Shown here one piece after another: positions 57,849 to 64,000 of a DNA stretch of 64,000 nucleotides. The stretch is taken from NCBI GenBank assembly GCA_947069175.1, contig CAMTDV010000027.1, forward strand, positions 40,623,369-40,687,368, read 5' to 3'. The position numbers and the translations under genes were made by a program. The notes beneath the pieces were generated by a model. It was not told where the DNA came from. It searched no databases and saw only the letters and a program-made list of their open reading frames with translations. Numbering within the stretch: the stretch's first letter is position 1; every line of letters starts with the position of its first letter. The stretch is from Scalesia atractyloides. Its lineage: Eukaryota; Streptophyta; Magnoliopsida; Asterales; Asteraceae.

Positions 57849-58538
57849 TGTTGGGGTCTTTTAAAACAAGAATTATATCACATGGAACAATAGTTAAAGC
57901 TTTAAAACTGTCGGAGATGACCAAGTTAATAGGAATTTGTAAGTGTAGTATCCAGTGACTAAAGATTTTAATGCCACATAGAACTCATAGCAACAGTTAA
58001 AGAGAAGTTTGTAAGTGCAGCTCTCGCTGGATAACTGTACTTTATCAGTTCTGGTCAACAAAGTCAAACGTCCAAGTCAATAAATAAACCAAGCCTTGTC
58101 TGAGTTTGTTAGTCTTATGGAGTCCGGGTTATTAGATGATGATTGTAATGTCCAAAATTATGTAAATTTGGATAGGATAGTTTGTGTATCCCGGACAATG
58201 TGTTTTGTCTGGGTTTAGTCCCTAGTCTATATATATGTGGTGTATATGTTAGATCAGGGCAAGCTTTGTGCACCTCTCACAACCTATTGTAATCCTCCTG
58301 GTGTGCACATTCTAGAGATAGACTATGTGTTATTGAGAAAAAGCTAGGTTTAGATCTTTGTGATCTAAACCAGCTTGTAGAAAATGATGTATACTCGTTC
58401 GGTAATGTAAATCTGTGTTGATTGTTATGAATGAATGAGTTTCTCCTACGTCTTCTTCTCCATCAATCTTGTTTATGTTGTTTCATATTATGAATCAAGT
58501 GCAATGTTGATGTTTGTCATCGATCAGGTGCTTTCACA
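57849..58538 (+). repeat. Copia-type LTR, 690 bp
   Basis: TGTTGGGGTC start, CTTTCACA end. It has TATATATATG (58232) in a promoter-like place. The end is followed by a primer site, so this is a 5' LTR. No second copy lies in the window. Confidence 0.55.
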
Positions 58539-58539
58539 G

Positions 58540-58551
58540 TGATATCAGAGC
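58540..58551 (+). other. Primer binding site (initiator tRNA-Met)
   Basis: TGATATCAGAGC, one base from the standard TGGTATCAGAGC, two bases after the LTR end. Confidence 0.7.
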
Positions 58552-58759
58552 AAGAGTATGGTTACTGATTCGGAATGGTCTAACCGCCTTCCGAATCACA
58601 TTGCTCTTGATTTGATGTTTGTTTCCGCCAAACATCATGGAGACGTGAAGATTCTGTAGAAAACTTGAAGAAATTGAAGTTGTTCATCGTCATAGATGGT
58701 TGTCTTGTTTTCCAAGTTGTTGCAGATTTGAGGTTTGATCTGAAATAGGCACTGTCCGG

Positions 58760-59640
58760 ATATCTGTATGTGTTAAAGATTCCGAATTTATTCAATCCGT
58801 ATTTGTTAATTATTTTATGAACTTATGCCTTTCGTATTTATTAATGATCTTGTTTGAATTCACGCATGGGAAATAAATTTGGAAGTGGTGTCCAGATTTA
58901 TGACACTCTGAATTTGTGAGTTTGGAAGTTGTTCTATCCGAGTTTGTTAAGTCCCTTCTCTGTCCGGATTTAAGTTTCACTTGGTCCGAGTTTGATGAGT
59001 TTAAATTTGATCCGAGTTTAATCTTTATTGGTCCGAATTTGTTGAGTTTGGGTTCTCTCTGTTTCGAATTTGTGTTAAATTCGGATAATTTTGTGATAAA
59101 TTCGGAACATATATGTTAAAGTCGGAATATAAGAGCTAAACTCGGATTATATTTGTCAAATGCGGACTTGGGGATGACAAATTCGGACTTGGAGATGATA
59201 AATTCGACATGGGAGCAAAAAAATATAAAAAAAATCCAAATTTGTTGGTTAAATCTGGAATGTTAAATTCGGAATTATGTTAAATTTGGACTAAATATAA
59301 AAAAATATATATAAAAAACAAGTTTGTCCGACTTTGTTGAAAAATTCCGAATTTATGGGTTATGTTCGAAATATCTTTGCTTGTTCCGAATTTATTTATA
59401 TTCTGAAGTACTTTTCAAATGATCTAATATGAGGTTTTAAAAGCTTCCGGGTTTTACGAGTTCCAAATTTTCTAAGAATTCAGGGTTACTTATGGTACCG
59501 GATTATTAGCTAAGTTTAGAAGTTTGTGTTGTTTGGAAGTTCCAAGTTTTGCATGTTCTGAGTTTTTCTTGTTATTCCGGGTTACCTAAGGTACAAGATA
59601 ATTAGCAATCAGTTAGAATTTTGTATAGTTCGGAACTTGA
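58760..59640. repeat. Array of short TCCGAATTTG-like words
   Basis: At least 20 degenerate copies of (T)CCGAATTTG(TT) and its reverse AAATTCGGA. From 58785 to about 59070 the words run mainly in one direction (TCCGAATTTATT, TCCGAGTTTG, TCCGGATTTAAG). From about 59077 most run in the other (AAATTCGGATAA, AAATTCGGAAC, AAACTCGGA, AAATTCGGACTT). After 59330 the first direction returns (TCCGACTTTG, TCCGAATTTAT). Spacing is irregular, mostly 15-40 bp. No reading frame, no fixed period. Confidence 0.7.
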
Positions 59641-59689
59641 AGTCGGTTTCGGATTTTTGAAGAGTTCTAGGGTACTTATGTTGTGTCGA

Positions 59690-60132
59690 TAAAATGAGGA
59701 GCAAGCGCTGGCCCCTAAATAAAATCATCCTAAAAACATACACGTCACGTTAACCCAAAAGGCCATTGTACAACGCGATCCTCTACTTGAACCCTTCTAC
59801 TTAATGAACCTAGCCTTCGCGTGACGTGACCGTGATATCAAAAGGGTGTTACGCAGCGCGAGCCCTCATGAATCCAGCTATACCTCCTTTCTTTCCCCAT
59901 TTTCCCCAAAACATTCTTAAAACCCTAACCACGAACTCTTAGCTGCAAATCACTAATTTTCCACCTTATCTACCACCATTTAACCACCATTTTCACCCCA
60001 CATCACCCATTTCACTTCCCCATCACTATCCACCATCAATTTCACCTGTCTCACTGCACAATCAACCACACCACAGGATTTACTCTCTGAATCAAAAAAG
60101 TTGAAATTTTTATCTTATTCATCGCGAATCTG
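59690..60132 (+). other. Leader before env-position frame, copy 2
   Basis: Homologous to 34700-34946 (CACCCATTTCACTTCCCCATCA, CACACCACAGG; first 20 bases checked). Before it are GC palindrome-like words (ACACGTCACGTTAAC, CCTTCGCGTGACGTGAC). Confidence 0.5.
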
Positions 60133-60842
60133 GTATGTTCTCTTGTTATATTTGTATAGTATTCGTTTCTTAGTTAGTTTGAGTTTAGTTTTGCATGTTT
60201 AGGTGTCGTTTATCGAGTCAGTTTCGAGCCTTAGTTTAACATAGTGTTTAGTGTTTAATGGTTGCAGGAGGCATGGTTTGGGCATGTTGTGGACATTGGA
60301 CTGAGTTGTTATTGATACATTGCCATAAAGTTCCAAGCTTGCATTTTGAATTCAAGATTTAACCGGTTAAAACCCTCCTTTAACTAGGCGGCCTTTTTCG
60401 ACTTAAATTTTGTTTGTAACATGAAAGTTGATATCTTTACGCAAGTTTGGACTAAATGTCCGGTTTTGTAGGCACTTGGGTTTTAATTGGGAAAATTAAA
60501 TTGCCGGGAGTATGTAGTGTACATTAAGTCGGTTTTAGTAGTAGTTAGTCTTGGTCTTGGGTTTACTTATATGCGTGTACAAGTACAAAACGACTCACCC
60601 GTACTCAATCTCCATTCGAGAGAGGTTTTTTATAACTTATGATTTTGTAAACGATAACCCAAATTTTTATAAACTTTATTTTGGATTAAACCATGAATGT
60701 AATGTTATATGGTTGTTTCTAATTTTTAGAAAAAAATTCAAAAATCCAAAAATAAAAAAATTAAAAAAATTAAAAATACAAAAAATAGCTTGTGAATACT
60801 AACTGTTTGCATGTTTCTCTTTGTTTAAACATTGTTTTGCAG
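60133..60842 (+). other. Predicted intron before env-position frame (copy 2)
   Basis: Donor CTG|GTATGT, branch match TACTAAC (60797-60803), acceptor TTTTGCAG ending at 60842. Body about 50 bp longer than in copy 1. Confidence 0.55.
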
Positions 60843-61215
60843 AGACATCAGGTGAAGGAAGTAGTAGTGGGGCTGGAGGAAGCAATGGAGAGGACCGTAG
60901 TTACGCCCGAGAGGGGTTCCGGTTGAACAGTAGAACCCTCCAGACCCGAGACTCAGGCGTATCAGATATTAGGGTCAGGAACAGATTTCTGTATGCCGAG
61001 TTACACGATTGAGAGACCACCTAGTTCTTCAGTTCAAGGTCAATTCTAAGGAATGGCAAAAGTTGCAGAAAATAATTACTAATGTTTTTGAGCATCGAAC
61101 GATAGACTTGGATTGGTTGGGTATGATGGGTGCTAGAGAAAGGGTTGAAAAATTTTTGGCAGGAAAGGTTAGGGTTGTGATAGATTGTTACTGGAAGAAG
61201 TATGAAGAGCTGATA
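60843..61215 (+). pseudogene. Env-position frame, Athila ORF1-type, copy 2 (truncated)
   Basis: Homolog of the frame at 35610. Where copy 1 has ATG after the acceptor, this copy has ACA, so the start codon is lost. Then SGEGSSSGAGGSNGEDR, and after a frameshift VNSKEWQKLQKI, EHRTIDLDWLGMMGARERVEKF, VVIDCYWKKYEELI. It stops at 61215, where a Gypsy LTR is inserted. Confidence 0.75.
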
Positions 61216-62900
61216 TGTGTCAAATGCAACATATAAATTGTATCAGATATGATATAAAATCAACCCTCTTTTAGTACTAATGTTGGAAAAAGTGTGTTTC
61301 TTTGTTTACTTTTGATTTTTAGGATAAAAAGAGCTTAAATGTATGAAAAGAAAAAAATTAACACCAAAAACCAAGCATAAATATGAAAGAAGGGAAGACA
61401 ACACACTATACCAACCCCCATGTTTCACCCCAAGAACAAAAACCACAAGTCAAAAGTCTGGCACGGGTCGTGCCTCGTCGGCATGGGGCCTTGCCCTTTC
61501 AAGACTCCAGATCAAAAGAAGACAAACAAAGCAGACAAAAGACATGGGGTCGTGTCCTTGTGGACACGGGCTGTGGTTAACTTTCAAATCCGCGTATCCG
61601 GGAAAGTACAGGAAGTACAATGGCCATGGGGTCATGCCGTTAATACACGGGGCCGTGTAGCAGGCTGATTTAACAATAGAATTGAATGAAGATAGAGAAG
61701 AAGGAAGACACGGGGCAGTGCCCACACGGACGGGGTCATGTAAGCGGTCTGTTTCCAGCTATAAATAAGGGTGCTGGGTTCCATTTCAACTCATAGCTGG
61801 GTTCCATTTCAACTCATCCCTTAGGAAACCACTTCTCTCACACCTGCCACCAGTCTACCACCACAATACCACTATCATCCATCTTAGAGTGTGTAGTAGT
61901 CTCGGGATCCAAGATCGATCGTAAAAGTTTTTCTCAAACAAAGGCAATGCTTGGCTAATCTCTTACATCACCTGGTGAAGACCAGTTATTTATGTGTTAC
62001 CTTTGATTTCCTAGCTTTGGTTAACTTTTTAATTGGGTATGTATTAATGACTTGAATACCTAGTTTTTTTATATTGAAAGTGAACTTTATTCTATCATCC
62101 TTCGGTTTTCGTTGATTCGCTCATTCATGTCTTTATGGTCTATATAAAGTGCGCTAACTGCATGGAAGGGGGTTAGAAGGGTGGTATGGGTAAAGTTCTT
62201 GCCTCGTTCATTGTATAGATCCTGTGAGGAATTGGGTCAAGCTTATTAGGATTTCCAGTGAGACAGATAACATCAAATAAGTGGAAGTAAGAACCACTTC
62301 AGTCCCTTATAAATAAACTACTATTAAAACTTTAAACTGGCCTTGTGGGACTGTATCCGTGCTGGCTCAGACCAATATGGCCGAGGGTAGCCTTTCCTCC
62401 AAAATAGGGACATGCCACATTTTGTATTAATAACTTACTTAATTATCTTTCAATATTCCGGCCTTGCAGGACTGTATCCCTACTGACTCAGACGAATGTA
62501 GCTGAGGGTAGTGTCGCCTCTAAAAGAGGGACATGCCACTTTAACTAAGATAATCTATTAAAAACCCAAATTATGGAAATAATCAAAGGATACATAAATA
62601 ATGAGCCGGAACCAAGTGATTCTATCTTGTCTATTTGTTTCTTTTATCTACTTCCTTATGTTTACTTATTAAAAACCTTTTCTCAAAATTTGATTAGATC
62701 ATACGTCGATTATATTCCAGCATTAAAAGCTCTTGTATCCTTGGACGATCTCGGTATACTATGCCAACGATGGGTGCCCTTGCCCTAGCTGTTGTTGAGA
62801 GTGATAGTTGAATATCTTTTTTTATAAATGAAAAGCTTGAATAAATGAGTAAAAATTACTTAAAGTATATCTAAAATTATACCCACGCTCGCACACGTCA
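61216..62900 (+). repeat. Athila/Tat-like 5' LTR (1685 bp)
   Basis: Starts TGTGTCAAATGC inside the env-position frame and ends ACACGTCA before a primer site. Contains GC palindrome-like words (61460-61735: GGCACGGGTCGTGCC, GACATGGGGTCGTGTC, ACACGGGGCCGTGT), a TATA box CTATAAATAAGG (61760), a doubled GCTGGGTTCCATTTCAACTC (61772 and 61796), and a duplicated block of about 85 bp (62341-62425 and 62461-62545) with GGACTGTATCC, CTCAGAC and GAGGGTAG. TSD not checked as the right LTR is outside. Confidence 0.8.
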
Positions 62901-62902
62901 AG

Positions 62903-62925
62903 TTTTTGGCACCGTTGCCGGGGAC
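62903..62925 (+). other. Primer binding site
   Basis: TTTTTGGCACCGTTGCCGGGG after the LTR, the Athila/Tat/Ogre type, with one change in the centre (GGCACC for GGCGCC). Confidence 0.85.
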
Positions 62926-63222
62926 ACAAGGATTTTAAGAAAATTTAAAATCAACAGCATGATCATTTTTATGCTTTTATAATTTTTCTTTCTAGGTTTT
63001 TCTTCTTTTTCTTCAATTTTTCTACTTTCTACAGGATTTACACCGGGGCGTGTTTGATAAACACCGGACCATGTTAGTTTCCCCAGTACCTCAAAACTAT
63101 TTTCTGCCAGATAGAAGTTGAAACAAGGGGCTATCTGACCACCACATGGTGTCATGCCACAATATCAGTTTCTTAAAAATAGTACCGTCTGATCCCAACG
63201 GTTAGACCATAATCCGGTAATT

Positions 63223-63461
63223 ATGTATGTTAATAATTATTTTTACCCCCGCCACTCTTATAGTGAATGGTGCCATTTATATGGGGGAATGCATAACGAT
63301 TTAGAATGTCCCATTCTAAAGTTTAATCCCCACTACTTAGACCCATCGTTTTCCTGTAACAATCATCTAAAGATGGGTGGGAGTAACAACAATAATAACT
63401 TCCATCAACCTGAATTCCATCAAACCTCGCCCCTAAGAGAAATAAGTTCGGAAGAAGTATA
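63223..63461 (+). pseudogene. Gag fragment with zinc-knuckle-like block
   Basis: NNYFYPRHSYSEWCHLYGGMHNDLECP has the C-x...GG.H...C layout of the zinc finger in Athila/Tat gag, and is followed by an Asn-rich stretch like that at 23400. The second cysteine of the usual CxxC is Tyr. The capsid part is missing between the primer site and here. The frame is cut at 63461 by a Tekay-like LTR. Confidence 0.6.
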
Positions 63462-64000
63462 TGTCACACCCCGACCCGCAGTGGAATAAAAGTCGGGGCA
63501 TAATTGGGTTATCACCAAAGCTCATGATGTTTACTAAGATGTTTCATATTTATTAAATTCAAATTACAAACTTAAATATCCAAAACAAAATTCATACAAT
63601 TACAAGAAAATGAAACTACATAATTATTCCAAAGCATAAACTTGTTTATTCTTCTAGGCCTTCCTAAGTGTTTCCTGTCTTAGCTGGATCACCTGTATCA
63701 TGTGTAAAACGGGGGAGATTTTGGGTCAACAAAAGTTGGCGAGTGAACCTTGATAAAACATTTTTACTAATTTCTTGTTTTATTTAATAAAGAAAATTCG
63801 TGCAATAATCACATGTGAGCAAACATATATAGATAAACAATCAAAAACCACTTTGGATGAGTATATGACATGAATGATGATGTATGTGAGATCAAGGCTC
63901 AATCAAACGGAGCCGATCTATGAGGCTCCTGATGCTCAACCCGTATCCCACGGGGAACTATGGGCCTAATGAAATGCGTGCGCTGAAAATGATAAATCCA
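63462..64000 (-). repeat. Tekay-like LTR, end only (runs out of the window)
   Basis: Plus strand starts TGTCACACCCCGACCCGC, as at 21092 and reversed at 17749, then shares GTCGGGGCATAATTGG, TCATGTGTAAAA, GGGTCAACAAAAGTTGGCG and GATCAAGGCTCAATC with the other copies. No primer site lies next to it, so it is either the 3' LTR of an element to the right or a solo LTR. Confidence 0.85.

Noticed and set aside
61343..61725. Several overlapping frames on both strands
   Set aside because: Inside a Gypsy LTR with GC palindromes that keep frames open by chance.

Overview
This window looks like a plant nuclear genome, a eudicot and quite possibly a member of the daisy family. That guess rests on remembered LTR and pol styles, not on a search. 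Almost everything is transposable element. I see no intact host gene, no CRISPR array and no rRNA gene. Real structure is mostly nested LTR retrotransposons, plus a few DNA elements and decayed host exons.

Left part (1-12.6 kb): the 3' end of a Copia element (1-274); an hAT-like element (about 938-1930) split by a 426-bp solo LTR with a 5-bp target duplication (1300-1725); a small Helitron on the minus strand (2092-2500); a decayed exon of a FLAP1-like DUF1517 chloroplast gene (4874-5246) and a cold-shock-domain scrap (5420-5496); a Copia LTR (8239-8953) cutting off a possible gene start; and a SIRE-like Copia pol relic (9141-10650).

Middle (12.6-39.3 kb) is a nest. A minus-strand Tekay/chromovirus-like Gypsy element (about 12590-23396) has both LTRs, gag, integrase and chromodomain remains, and is itself split by a 2.68-kb solo LTR of the same family (15069-17749, duplication ATTTT). 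It sits in the gag of a plus-strand Athila-like element (23397-39322). The pol of that element is split by a complete but gag-only element on the minus strand (25210-31477, duplication TGCAA). Downstream of pol the Athila-like element carries an env-position reading frame behind a conserved intron. Its 3' LTR lands in another Copia RT (39327-40276).

Right part (39.3-64 kb): a 155-bp hAT MITE with a perfect 8-bp duplication (41121-41275), a Helitron 3' end (42078-42081), a decayed Copia element (42740-about 48950), a MITE (49184-49554), a nearly complete minus-strand Copia element with 145-bp LTRs and duplication CTGTT (50101-54903), a second decayed FLAP1-like copy (54950-55640), a Copia LTR with primer site (57849-58551), a strange array of short TCCGAATTTG-like words (58760-59640), a second Athila-like env-position region (59690-61215), a further Gypsy LTR with primer site and gag start (61216-63461), and the edge of another Tekay-like LTR (63462-64000).

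The most unusual signal is in the Tekay-like LTRs. Each of the three complete copies carries three tRNA-like modules in a row, spaced about 169 bp apart, plus a fourth in the opposite direction. They have good matches to RNA polymerase III A and B boxes.
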